Positions 34,523 through 43,168 of a stretch of DNA of 64,000 bases are shown here, one piece after another. The notes below the pieces were generated by a model. That model was given only the letters and a program-made list of their open reading frames with translations. It was not told where the DNA came from and did no database searches. The stretch comes from Fimousia sp036311565. Lineage in GTDB: Bacteria > Bacillota > Clostridia > Lachnospirales > Lachnospiraceae. Made by a program: the position numbers and the translations under genes. How positions within the stretch are numbered: the first letter of the stretch is position 1; each line of letters begins with the position of its first letter. The DNA is taken from NCBI GenBank assembly GCA_036311565.1, contig JAXJPR010000008.1, forward strand, positions 1-64,000. Reading direction: 5' to 3'.

Positions 34523-35386
34523 TTAAATAAGCTCAAATTTTGAAATATAATGGTCAAGCTTTTCTAATTTTTCCTGTAGGGAACCTCCGATTTCACGACT
34601 GATTCCATTACCGATCAATTCAATTAAAAAGTCCACGCCAATATGGGATGAAAAGAAAGCATTGCTTCCAATATCGATGCGGAATGTTTTATCCGCAACG
34701 GATGGTAGTTTTGTATTATTTGAATCAGTAATGAGAATAATTGATGCATTGGCATCGTGTGCCATTTGAAGGGCTACCTCATCAACTTTGGAGTAACGAG
34801 GGAAGCTAAATAGAATCAAACAATCACCTTCTTTAATGTCGCACATGTGGTCAATGGCAGTTCCAGTATTCAAACCGGTTGTATATACCTCTGGAAGTAT
34901 ATGTTTCAGAATAAAATAAAGTCTGCTGCCAAGACAAGTGTTGGAACGACTAGATACAATGTATTTTTTATTTGAATGCATAATTAATTGTATGGCGTCA
35001 TTAAAAAGCTGACTGCTGTTTAGTGTAAATACACTTCTCAGACTGGCATCCGCAATTTTCAATGCTTCAATGCTATAATGTAAGTCATCTGGATGTTGTT
35101 CCAGTGTTTGGGCAAAACGCTTAGATGGGGCAACTATCTGACTGGAAATCTTAGTAAGCGTTTCTAAATGGCATTTTTGTAGATATTTTTGGAAATCCAT
35201 ATAACCAGTAAAACCAAGAGATCGTGAAAAACGAATAATAGAAGCTTCACTTACCTGAAGCTGGGCGGCAAGCTGGGTCGATGTCATAAAACAAGATTCT
35301 GTAGTATGGGCCAAAATAAAATCAGCAATAATTTTTCCAACTTTTGTAAGTTTTGCAGTACTGATAATTTCATGGAGCTCTCTCAT
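34523..35386 (-). CDS. RpiR-family transcriptional regulator (HTH + SIS)
   Basis: The 287-residue protein has an N-terminal RpiR helix-turn-helix (MTSTQLAAQLQVSEASIIRFSRSLGFTGYMDFQKYLQ, about residues 33-70). A SIS sugar-phosphate-binding domain follows (KKYIVSSRSNTCLGSRLYFILKHI ... GDCLILFSFPRYSKVDEVALQMAHDANASIILITDS). Such proteins usually sense phosphosugars or amino sugars. The start at 35386 has AAGGAGG correctly spaced on the minus strand. The region upstream is shared with divergent nfo. No sugar genes are adjacent, so its targets are unknown. Confidence 0.9.
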   Translation of the reverse strand: MRELHEIISTAKLTKVGKIIADFILAHTTESCFMTSTQLAAQLQVSEASIIRFSRSLGFTGYMDFQKYLQKCHLETLTKISSQIVAPSKRFAQTLEQHPDDLHYSIEALKIADASLRSVFTLNSSQLFNDAIQLIMHSNKKYIVSSRSNTCLGSRLYFILKHILPEVYTTGLNTGTAIDHMCDIKEGDCLILFSFPRYSKVDEVALQMAHDANASIILITDSNNTKLPSVADKTFRIDIGSNAFFSSHIGVDFLIELIGNGISREIGGSLQEKLEKLDHYISKFELI

Positions 35387-35417
35387 AAAAACCTCCTTAA
35401 TGTAATACATCAAAAAC

Positions 35418-35423
35418 ATTATA
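35418..35423 (-). promoter_or_regulatory. Probable -10 of the RpiR-type gene
   Basis: A perfect TATAAT on the minus strand lies about 32 bases before the start codon. No convincing -35 is seen at the right distance. Confidence 0.35.
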
Positions 35424-35518
35424 TATGTATTGAGTAACCTATTTCGAATAATTACTTATGATAAACTTATTCTATAACAAAATTTGGTAAATTTCTACTG
35501 TTAATGAACAATTACTGT

Positions 35519-35547
35519 TTGGCAGAAACTTATAGAAGAGATATAAT
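35519..35547 (+). promoter_or_regulatory. Promoter of nfo
   Basis: TTGGCA (35519-35524) and TATAAT (35542-35547) have a 17-base spacer. Confidence 0.75.
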
Positions 35548-35586
35548 ACAAAAGAACTCAAATAGAAGATAGAAAGGACATGGATT

Positions 35587-36486
35587 ATGATTAAGATTGG
35601 TTCTCATGTAGGAATGAGAGGAAAAGAAATGATGTTAGGATCTGCGAAAGAAGCAGTTTCTTATGGTGCCAATACATTTATGGTCTATACAGGTGCGCCA
35701 CAAAATACAAAAAGAAAGGCGATCAGTGAACTGAGAATTCCAGAAGCATGGGAATATATGAAAGAACATGGAATTGAAGAGTTTGTGGTTCATGCGCCAT
35801 ATATTATTAATCTTGCAAATACTGTAAAAAAAGAAACGTTTGAAATTGCAGTGGACTTTTTGGGAGTAGAACTTGAACGAACAAAGTCTATGGGAGCAAA
35901 AACCTTAGTTTTACATCCGGGATCTCATGTCGGAGCAGGAGCTGATGCAGGGATTGCACAAATTATTAAAGGGTTGGATGAAGTTATGACTGGGGATATG
36001 GAAGTGAAAATTGCTCTTGAAACGATGGCTGGAAAAGGGAGTGAGATTGGAAGAGGCTTTGAAGAACTGGCAAGAATTTATGATGGGGTAAAATATCCTC
36101 AACATCTGAGAGTTTGTTTTGATACCTGCCATGTAAATGACAGTGGATACCCTGTGGCAGAGGATTTTGATGGAGTAATAGAGGAATTTGACCGGGTACT
36201 GGGCAAAGATCAGATTGCTGTTTTTCATATTAATGATAGTAAAAATCCAAGAGGAGCAGGGAAAGACCGTCATGAAAATCTTGGCTTTGGAAATCTTGGT
36301 TTTGAAGCATTGCACAAGATTGTTTTTCATCCTGAATTTTTAGAAGTACCTAAAATTTTAGAAACACCGTATGTAAAGGAAGAAGGAACGAAGAAGTCTT
36401 ATCCTCCATATCGCCACGAAATTACAATGCTGAAAAGCGGAATATTTGATAAAGGAATTCTAGAACAGATTGTAAAAGAAAAATAG
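35587..36486 (+). CDS. nfo: Endonuclease IV (AP endonuclease)
   Basis: Cleaves DNA at abasic sites in base excision repair. It is a TIM-barrel enzyme with three zinc ions. The 299-residue protein shows the ligand motifs in order: VHAPYIINLAN, LVLHPGSHVGAG, ALETMAGKGSEIG, VCFDTCHVNDSGY, FHINDSKNPRGAGKDRHENLGFG and ILETPY. The downstream MBL gene starts nine bases later, so the two are likely co-transcribed. Confidence 0.95.
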   Translation: MIKIGSHVGMRGKEMMLGSAKEAVSYGANTFMVYTGAPQNTKRKAISELRIPEAWEYMKEHGIEEFVVHAPYIINLANTVKKETFEIAVDFLGVELERTKSMGAKTLVLHPGSHVGAGADAGIAQIIKGLDEVMTGDMEVKIALETMAGKGSEIGRGFEELARIYDGVKYPQHLRVCFDTCHVNDSGYPVAEDFDGVIEEFDRVLGKDQIAVFHINDSKNPRGAGKDRHENLGFGNLGFEALHKIVFHPEFLEVPKILETPYVKEEGTKKSYPPYRHEITMLKSGIFDKGILEQIVKEK

Positions 36487-36494
36487 GAGGCATA

Positions 36495-37187
36495 ATGAAA
36501 GTTACATTTATTGATCACAGCGGTTTTTTAGTAGAGCTGAAAAAAAGTGTTTTATTATTTGATTATTACAAAGGGGAGATTCCTGATATACAGGGAAAAC
36601 ACTGGTATGTATTTGCTTCTCATTTCCATGAAGATCATTTTCAACCAGAAATTTTTAAACTAAGAGAAAAACAGGAAACGATTACGTATATTTTATCAAA
36701 AGATATCAGACAGTATAGAAAGCATCTTTTAAAAGAACCTTATCATATTGTAAGCTGGAATGAATCTTATAAAATTGATGGAATTTCAGTACAAACTTTC
36801 CAGTCTACGGATGAAGGATGTGCTTTTTATGTGCAGGCGGAAGGAAAAAGCATTTTCCATGCAGGCGATTTGAACTGGTGGCATTGGTTTGGAGAGCCAG
36901 AGGAAGATAACAGACGAATGGAAGTAGATTTTAAGGCTCAAATTGGGCGATTGGAAGAAAAAGAGATCGATCTTGCATTTATGCTGCTTGATCCAAGACA
37001 GGAACAAGCGTATGATTGGGCAATGAATTATTTTATGGAGCATACAAAAGCAAAAGCAGTTCTTCCAATGCATATGTGGGAAAAATTTTCCTGGTGTCAG
37101 AAATATATGAATACAGAAAAAGGAAAACAAAATGCCAGACGGTTTTATCCAGTAAAAAAGACTGGTGAAACTTTTTCTATTTCATAA
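36495..37187 (+). CDS. Metallo-beta-lactamase-fold hydrolase
   Basis: A 230-residue protein with the MBL metal motif SHFHEDHF near residue 45 and the later ligands FHAGDLNWWHW (Asp) and VLPMHMW (His). The opening KVTFIDHSGFLVELKKSVLLFDYY is typical of small L-ascorbate-lactonase/UlaG-like or nuclease-like members. The reaction is not clear from sequence. GGAGG precedes the ATG. It follows nfo in an apparent operon. Confidence 0.85.
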   Translation: MKVTFIDHSGFLVELKKSVLLFDYYKGEIPDIQGKHWYVFASHFHEDHFQPEIFKLREKQETITYILSKDIRQYRKHLLKEPYHIVSWNESYKIDGISVQTFQSTDEGCAFYVQAEGKSIFHAGDLNWWHWFGEPEEDNRRMEVDFKAQIGRLEEKEIDLAFMLLDPRQEQAYDWAMNYFMEHTKAKAVLPMHMWEKFSWCQKYMNTEKGKQNARRFYPVKKTGETFSIS

Positions 37188-37246
37188 AGTATAAGGAAAC
37201 CAAAAAAAGTTTTTTCATAGACTAATAAAAAGATGTGGAGCATTTT

Positions 37247-38941
37247 ATGCAAAACGAAAAGTTGGAAGAACAGTTAAATCTGGCATTGTCAATACCAGCA
37301 GATGAAAGAGCGCAAAATGCGGAACTAAATGCTGGTTATGATGAAAAAAATAATACATGGGAATTAATTGTCAGGTATTCACAAACGGGAGATTTTTTTC
37401 TCACACTGGTATCTGGTTATGGAGGAACAGCCGATATTCTGGCCGGTCAGTATGCAATTGTAATACTTCCAGAAGAACAAATAGATGCATTTTCCAGAGA
37501 GCCGGCTGTCATTTATGTGGAAAAAGCAAAAAATATGAGGCTTTCTGTAGAAGAAGGCATAGAGATGTCCTGTCCACTGTCTGTAAAAGCTCCCAATAGT
37601 CTTTATGGAGCAGGGGTCCTGATCGGGATTGTTGATTCAGGTATTGATATTTTGCATCCGGATTTTATTCGGGGAAATGGAAAAAGTGTGATAGATGGAA
37701 TTTGGGATCAGACAGTCCAGAAAGGCAATCCTCCAGAGGGTTTTCAGATGGGAACATACTATTCTGGTGATGAGATTCAGACTGCAGTGGAACAAAAACA
37801 ATCGCTTGTAACAGATCCATCTGGTCATGGAACTCATGTTGCCTCCATTGCAGCAGGAAATAAAGGAGTGGCAAAAGAAGCACAGATTTTATTTGTAAAA
37901 CTGGGGAGGGGAATGGAAGGAGAGCTGTCAAGAACAACAAATTTAATGAGGGCAGTGGATTTTCTAATTAAAATTGCAGAAGAACGCAGGCAGCCAATAG
38001 CCATAAATATAAGCTTTGGAACCAATTATGGAGACCATTTTGGAGGCAGTCTGCTGGAGTCTTATTTAAATGCAGCAGCTGATTTATGGCAAAACGTTAT
38101 TTGCACTGGGACAGGAAATGAAGGTGACACGGGACGGCATTGTCAGGGAAAGATAATTTTGGGAAAGACAGAAATTATAGAAATTTCGGTAGCGCCATAT
38201 GAAACTTTTTTGAATCTTCAGATTTGGAAAGAGTATAAAGATGAAGTTGTCTTAATGCTTCGTTCTCCATCTGGGGAGGAAAGCAGGATTGAGAGTCAGG
38301 AGGGATTTGGAGAAAGAAGATTTGGAATGACCAAACTGGCATTTTATTATGGGACGCCTACTCCTTATAATAGACGTCAGGAAATTTTTCTTTCTTTTTT
38401 AGCCACAGAGAAAGAAATTGAAAGTGGAATCTGGACCTTATTTTTAATTCCAAAAGAAATCAGTAATGGAAGTTATGCAATGTGGCTTCCTGTTTCTGAA
38501 ACGAGCAATCGAAATACCCGTTTTTTAATGCCTGAGCTTGATTTAACATTGACAATTCCGTCAACAGCCTGGAAAGTGATTTCAGTCGGAGCTTATGATG
38601 GACGAAATTTATCTTATGCACCATTTTCAGGCAGAGGTTCTTATGAACAATGTATCTTTAAACCGGATCTTGCAGCACCAGGAGTGAATATCTTAGGGGC
38701 ATCTCCGGGAGGCGGGGAGACAATAAAGAGTGGAACATCCATGGCAGTTCCTTTTGTCACTGGAGCGTGTGCAATACTTATGGAATGGGGAATTGTCAGA
38801 GAAAATGACAGATTTTTATATGGAGAAAAGATAAAAGCCTATTTACAGAAAGGGGCCAAAAAACTGCCGGTTTTATCTGCATACCCGAATAATGAAATCG
38901 GATGGGGAGTTTTATGTATTCAGGATAGTTTTCCGAATTGA
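37247..38941 (+). CDS. Subtilisin-like S8 serine protease, Csp-like
   Basis: The 564-residue protein has an intact triad: D130 in GIVDSGIDILHPDF, H194 in GHGTHVASIAAG and S498 in GTSMAVPFVTGA. About 300 residues, including a jelly-roll-like insert, separate the His and Ser. The N-terminal about 105 residues look like the prodomain of clostridial Csp proteases (AGQYAIVILPEEQIDAFSREPAVIYVEKAKN). It has no signal peptide. Csp proteins process the cortex-lytic enzyme SleC during spore germination. The link here is by architecture only, and no sleC is in view. ATG 37247 (GTGGAG upstream) is preferred over GTG 37235. Confidence 0.88.
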   Translation: MQNEKLEEQLNLALSIPADERAQNAELNAGYDEKNNTWELIVRYSQTGDFFLTLVSGYGGTADILAGQYAIVILPEEQIDAFSREPAVIYVEKAKNMRLSVEEGIEMSCPLSVKAPNSLYGAGVLIGIVDSGIDILHPDFIRGNGKSVIDGIWDQTVQKGNPPEGFQMGTYYSGDEIQTAVEQKQSLVTDPSGHGTHVASIAAGNKGVAKEAQILFVKLGRGMEGELSRTTNLMRAVDFLIKIAEERRQPIAINISFGTNYGDHFGGSLLESYLNAAADLWQNVICTGTGNEGDTGRHCQGKIILGKTEIIEISVAPYETFLNLQIWKEYKDEVVLMLRSPSGEESRIESQEGFGERRFGMTKLAFYYGTPTPYNRRQEIFLSFLATEKEIESGIWTLFLIPKEISNGSYAMWLPVSETSNRNTRFLMPELDLTLTIPSTAWKVISVGAYDGRNLSYAPFSGRGSYEQCIFKPDLAAPGVNILGASPGGGETIKSGTSMAVPFVTGACAILMEWGIVRENDRFLYGEKIKAYLQKGAKKLPVLSAYPNNEIGWGVLCIQDSFPN

Positions 38942-39036
38942 AACAGGAAAAGAAGATTCTTGCATGAGAAAGAAGAATTTTATACAATATTAATAAAAAA
39001 CAAAGATACTTAAGCATGAAAGTCTTGGGAGGTTTT

Positions 39037-40638
39037 ATGAAAACATTATATTTTGGCGGAGATATCATTACTATGGTTCAGGAAGGTGATATGCCGGAAG
39101 TGTTGGTGGAAGAAAATGGAAAAATTATCTATGTTGGAAGTCTTCTAGAGGGAGAAAATATTTGTAAAAAGGATGGAAAAAGAGTGGATTTAGAAGGAAA
39201 AACATTAATGCCTGCTTTTATCGATCCACACAGTCATTTTTCACAGGTCGCACAGAGTATTATGATGTGTGATTTGTCAGAAACAAAGAATTTTGATGAA
39301 ATTGCAGAAGAATTACAAAAATATCAGGAGAAATATAAAATTGGTACCGAAGGAGTCATTTTAGGTACCGGATATGATCATAATTTTCTGGAAGAAAAGG
39401 CTCATCCGGATAAGGCGGTGCTTGACCAGGTGTCAGATACTATTCCGATTTATATTTCTCATGCATCCGGACATATGGGCGTTGCAAACTCGGCATTATT
39501 TAAACTGGCGGAAATTGGAGATGACAGATCGGATCCGGAAGGTGGAAAGTTTGGAAGATATCCAGATGGTAGTATGAGTGGTTACATTGAAGAGACACCG
39601 GCTCTAATGCAGGTATTAATGGTCCTGATGCCGCGTTTACAGGGACAGGATATGGCAAGACAAATAGAGTTAGCGCAGCAGTTGTATCTAAAGTATGGTG
39701 TTACCACCGTTCAGGAGGGTGCAGCCATGGGAGAGACGATGCAGATGCTGACCCAATATGCATCTGTCAAAAAGATGGATGTAGATGTGGTCGTTTATCC
39801 TATGGCAGAAGATTATGAAAAAACGGTTCAAAATTTCGCTGAATATTATCCAGATTATAAAGATGGGGTAAAAATCGGTGGAGCTAAAATCATTTTGGAT
39901 GGCTCCCCACAAGGAAAATCAGCATGGTTATCAAAACCATATGAAGGAGAAGCGGAGTATAGAGGATATCCAACCCACAAAAATGAATATGTGGATGAAA
40001 TGGTATTAAAATCTGTAGAAGGTGGATACCAGATTTTAGCCCATTGTAATGGGGATGCCGCCTCAGAACAGTTTTTGACCAGTTTCGAAAAAGCATATAA
40101 AAAAGCGGGAAATGGGCAGAAAGATTTAAGACCAGTTATGATTCACTGCCAGACTGTCAGAGAAGATCAGTTGGATCGCATGAAAGAGGTTCATATGATT
40201 CCATCTATTTTTATTGGACACACATATTATTGGGGCGATATTCACCTGAAAAATTTAGGTGAGAAAAGAGGAAGCTATATTAGTCCGGTAAAGGATGCCT
40301 TAGAACGGAAAATGATTTATAATTTTCACCAGGACGCACCAGTGACAAAACCGGATATGCTGCATTCTGTATGGTGCGCAGTAAACCGTATAACAAGAAA
40401 AGGAATGCCAATTGGACAGGAGCAGTGCGTGGGAGTATATGATGCATTAAAAGGAATTACCTGTAATGCAGCCTATGAATACTGGGAAGAGGACCAGAAA
40501 GGTACTTTAGAGGTAGGGAAGAAAGCAAATTTGGTAATCTTAGATTCTAATCCTTTAAAAGTTCCTAAAATGGAAATTAAGGATATCAAAGTGGTACAAA
40601 CAATCAAAGAAGGAAAAATCGTATACAACCGGCAGTGA
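39037..40638 (+). CDS. Amidohydrolase, YtcJ-like
   Basis: A 533-residue metal-dependent hydrolase. The metal-binding DPHSHF is near residue 65. YISHASGHMGVANSALF, KIILDGSPQGKSAWLSKPY, ILAHCNGDAASEQFL and NFHQDAPVTKPDMLHSVWCAVNR follow. The end KANLVILDSNPLK...VVQTIKEGKIVY is the usual composite beta-domain. The substrate is not known for most members. ATG 39037 has GGGAGG at 39028. A start at 39016 would place that site inside the gene. Confidence 0.88.
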   Translation: MKTLYFGGDIITMVQEGDMPEVLVEENGKIIYVGSLLEGENICKKDGKRVDLEGKTLMPAFIDPHSHFSQVAQSIMMCDLSETKNFDEIAEELQKYQEKYKIGTEGVILGTGYDHNFLEEKAHPDKAVLDQVSDTIPIYISHASGHMGVANSALFKLAEIGDDRSDPEGGKFGRYPDGSMSGYIEETPALMQVLMVLMPRLQGQDMARQIELAQQLYLKYGVTTVQEGAAMGETMQMLTQYASVKKMDVDVVVYPMAEDYEKTVQNFAEYYPDYKDGVKIGGAKIILDGSPQGKSAWLSKPYEGEAEYRGYPTHKNEYVDEMVLKSVEGGYQILAHCNGDAASEQFLTSFEKAYKKAGNGQKDLRPVMIHCQTVREDQLDRMKEVHMIPSIFIGHTYYWGDIHLKNLGEKRGSYISPVKDALERKMIYNFHQDAPVTKPDMLHSVWCAVNRITRKGMPIGQEQCVGVYDALKGITCNAAYEYWEEDQKGTLEVGKKANLVILDSNPLKVPKMEIKDIKVVQTIKEGKIVYNRQ

Positions 40639-40682
40639 TGTGATAGAATGGAAATAATAAAATCTGAACAGGAGGCAGTTTG

Positions 40683-41333
40683 ATGGAAAAGAAACAAAAG
40701 CATATGATCGCAGCAGCAATTACAGCACTGGTTGTAATTGTTGGTTTTCTAGCTGTTCAAATAATTGCACAGAAACTATTGATGAATGATGGAATAAAAT
40801 ATTTAGAAAAGAAAGAGTATGATAAGGCATACGAATGTTTTCAAAAAGCTGAGAAAAAACATACGATTTTCACATCGAAAAAAAATATTCAATACTATGA
40901 AGGGGAATCCCTGATCTATCTTGGAAGATATGAAGATGCAGCAAAAATTTATGGAAAAATTGTAAAAAAACATAAAGAAGCAAAAGCGTATGCACTACAG
41001 GGCTTTAGTTATCAGCAGAATGGTGAAAAGAAAAAGGCTTTAGCATGTTATAAAAATGCCGTGAAAGCTGATGAAAAGAATGGAATCGGTTATTATTACC
41101 TGTATGGTTATTATGTAGAAGAGAAAGAATATAAGAAAGCACTGGAAACAATTGAACAGGCACTACAGGTTCCTGTGGAAGAAGAAAAACAGAAATTGGA
41201 ATTTGCCCAAATTGTTGTATATGAAAAAATGCTAAAATTTGATAAAGCATTAGAAGTTGCTAAAAAATATGTAAAGGCATATCCAGAAGATGAAGCAGGG
41301 AAACAAGAAAAGGAATTTTTAGAAACGAGATAA
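40683..41333 (+). CDS. Membrane-anchored TPR-repeat protein
   Basis: The 216-residue protein has one N-terminal membrane segment (MIAAAITALVVIVGFLAVQIIA). It is followed by about four tetratricopeptide-like repeats (GIKYLEKKEYDKAYECFQKAEKK, ESLIYLGRYEDAAKIYGKIVKK, AYALQGFSYQQNGEKKKALACYKNAVK, YYLYGYYVEEKEYKKALETIEQAL). These form a protein-protein interaction scaffold, probably outside the membrane. ATG 40683 follows AGGAGG. TTG 40680 is an alternative. hflX starts four bases later. Confidence 0.85.
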   Translation: MEKKQKHMIAAAITALVVIVGFLAVQIIAQKLLMNDGIKYLEKKEYDKAYECFQKAEKKHTIFTSKKNIQYYEGESLIYLGRYEDAAKIYGKIVKKHKEAKAYALQGFSYQQNGEKKKALACYKNAVKADEKNGIGYYYLYGYYVEEKEYKKALETIEQALQVPVEEEKQKLEFAQIVVYEKMLKFDKALEVAKKYVKAYPEDEAGKQEKEFLETR

Positions 41334-41336
41334 TAT

Positions 41337-42587
41337 ATGGATAATAGAAAAAACTATGAACAAAATAAAATTGAGGAAAAAGTAATTTTGGCGGCCGTCT
41401 GTCTGGGGGAATTGGAAGATACACAAGAATCTTTGGATGAATTAGAAGAACTGGCAAACACTGCAGGAGCGATCGTAGTCGGGAGATGTATTCAAAAAAG
41501 AGAAGCGATTCATAATGCCACATATCTTGGCAGTGGGAAAATACAGGAAATCAAAGAATTATTATGGGAAACCGGTGCGGAAGGGATAATTTGTGATGAT
41601 GAATTATCACCGGCCCAGATACGAAATCTCGAAATGGAACTGGAATGTAAAATTATGGATCGAACTTTGATTATTCTGGATATTTTTGCATCCAGAGCAA
41701 GAACTAGAGAAGGAAAGATCCAGGTAGAATTAGCACAACTTCGATATCGTTCTACCAGACTGGTGGGCCTTGGTACTTCTTTATCCCGGTTGGGAGGAGG
41801 AATTGGTACCAGAGGGCCGGGAGAGAAAAAACTGGAGATGGACCGCCGCCTCATCCGGGATAGAATCGGGCATCTTTCCAGAGAATTAAAAGAAGTAGTC
41901 AGACACCGGGAAGTACAACGGCAAAAAAGAAGCAAAAATCAGATGCCTGTCGTTTGCATTGCTGGTTATACCAACGCTGGAAAATCAACATTATTAAATC
42001 TATATACCGAAGCGGGGGTGTTGGAAGAAGATAAACTTTTTGCAACCTTAGATCCGACGACCAGACAGGTAAAACTAGAAAGCGGGCAGGAAATTTTATT
42101 GACCGATACTGTAGGTTTTATCCGTAAGCTTCCTCATCATCTGGTCAATGCTTTTCGAAGCACATTAGAGGAGGCAAAGTATAGTGACTTAATCCTTCAT
42201 GTTGTGGACGCATCCAATCCGCAAATGGAGAAACAAATGGAAGCGGTGTATGAAACTTTTAAGCAGTTAGAAATTACAGATAAAAAGATTATTACTGTTT
42301 TTAATAAAATTGACCAAGCTCCAGAAGATATTTTCTTTAAAGATTCTCATGCAGATGAAGTAATTGGAATTTCAGCAAAATATGGAATTCATACAGATGA
42401 ATTGCTGCATTTGATTGAAGAAGTATTACAGGAAAGTCAAATCTATTTAGAGAAAATATATGATTATGCAGACGCCGGGCGAATACAGAGAATTCGCAAA
42501 TATGGAACCATCTTAAAAGAAGAATATCGGGAGGAAGGTATCTATGTTGAAGCATATGTTCCGGCAGAGATTATACATTCTGTATAA
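41337..42587 (+). CDS. hflX: GTPase HflX
   Basis: A ribosome-associated GTPase that rescues or splits stalled and heat-damaged ribosomes. The 416-residue protein has the HflX N-domain (AGAIVVGRCIQKREAIHNATYLGSGKIQEI) and the glycine-rich linker LSRLGGGIGTRGPGEKKLEMDRR. The G domain has AGYTNAGKSTLLN, DTVGFIRKLPHHLVNAFRSTLEEA and NKID. It is coupled to the TPR gene by position. Confidence 0.95.
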   Translation: MDNRKNYEQNKIEEKVILAAVCLGELEDTQESLDELEELANTAGAIVVGRCIQKREAIHNATYLGSGKIQEIKELLWETGAEGIICDDELSPAQIRNLEMELECKIMDRTLIILDIFASRARTREGKIQVELAQLRYRSTRLVGLGTSLSRLGGGIGTRGPGEKKLEMDRRLIRDRIGHLSRELKEVVRHREVQRQKRSKNQMPVVCIAGYTNAGKSTLLNLYTEAGVLEEDKLFATLDPTTRQVKLESGQEILLTDTVGFIRKLPHHLVNAFRSTLEEAKYSDLILHVVDASNPQMEKQMEAVYETFKQLEITDKKIITVFNKIDQAPEDIFFKDSHADEVIGISAKYGIHTDELLHLIEEVLQESQIYLEKIYDYADAGRIQRIRKYGTILKEEYREEGIYVEAYVPAEIIHSV

Positions 42588-42645
42588 TTTTGTTTAAAAT
42601 GATAAAAAACAAAAGGATAAATATATAAAAAATGCACTACTACTA

Positions 42646-42675
42646 TTGACTTTTTTGTAGGCTTCATGGTAAAAT
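42646..42675 (+). promoter_or_regulatory. Promoter of the ptsHI transcript
   Basis: TTGACT (42646-42651) and TAAAAT (42670-42675) have an 18-base spacer, with TGG before the -10. Confidence 0.65.
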
Positions 42676-42696
42676 TTTAACATGATTAAAAGAGTT

Positions 42697-42773
42697 GGAT
42701 TGTTACTGGTAATGCAAGAAGACCACGGAAATGATATATTTGCCAGTATGTTTTCCAATAGGTCTTTTTTTTG
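42697..42773 (+). promoter_or_regulatory. BglG/LicT-type RAT antiterminator overlapping a terminator, before ptsH
   Basis: 42697-42724 begins GGATTGTTACTGGTAATGCA and continues AGAAGACC. This closely matches the ribonucleic antiterminator target of the BglG/SacY/LicT family. Its 3' end (AAGACC, 42719-42724) is also the left arm of a terminator with GGTCTT (42761-42766). Inner pairing of GGAAA (42727-42731) with TTTCC (42752-42756) strengthens that stem, and eight T residues follow. When the protein binds the RAT hairpin, the terminator cannot form. The PRD-type regulator itself is not in this window. Confidence 0.85.
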
Positions 42774-42783
42774 CTAAGCATTC

Positions 42784-42810
42784 AAACGAAGGTCCATTGG
42801 ACGTTCGTTT
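42784..42810 (+). other. Second hairpin in the ptsH leader
   Basis: AAACGAAGGTCC (42784-42795) pairs with GGACGTTCGTTT (42799-42810), with one mismatch and a 3-base loop, followed by TGTTATG. It could be a second weak terminator or a 5' stabiliser. The rest of the 289-base gap before ptsH shows nothing further. Confidence 0.6.
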
Positions 42811-42876
42811 TGTTATGTAATGCGTTAAGGGGTTCCAACTAAAACGATATTTTATAAGAAAAAGGAGAATAATATT

Positions 42877-43140
42877 ATGGTATCAAAAAAATTTACAGTA
42901 CAAAATGAACAAGGTTTACACATGAGACCAGCAGGAGTTTTAGCAAAAGCGGTTACTAAATTTGAATCTGATGTAACAATCGTTTACAATGACAAAAAAA
43001 TCAACGCAAAAAGCTTATTAAATATCATTGGCGCATGCATTAAATACGGTGCTGAAATCGAAGTAGTATGTGAAGGTCCAGATGAAGAAGCTGCATTAGC
43101 ACATGCTGCAGAATTAATCGAATCAGGTTTAGGCGAATAA
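42877..43140 (+). CDS. ptsH: Phosphocarrier protein HPr
   Basis: The general phosphocarrier of the sugar phosphotransferase system. The 87-residue protein has active-site His15 in QGLHMRPAG and the HPr-kinase site Ser46 in INAKSLLNIIG. It can therefore serve both transport and carbon catabolite control through CcpA. It starts behind AAAGGAG. It is followed after 28 bases by ptsI. Confidence 0.97.
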   Translation: MVSKKFTVQNEQGLHMRPAGVLAKAVTKFESDVTIVYNDKKINAKSLLNIIGACIKYGAEIEVVCEGPDEEAALAHAAELIESGLGE

Positions 43141-43168
43141 TCCAGTTTTAAAATCGACGAGGTGGCTC

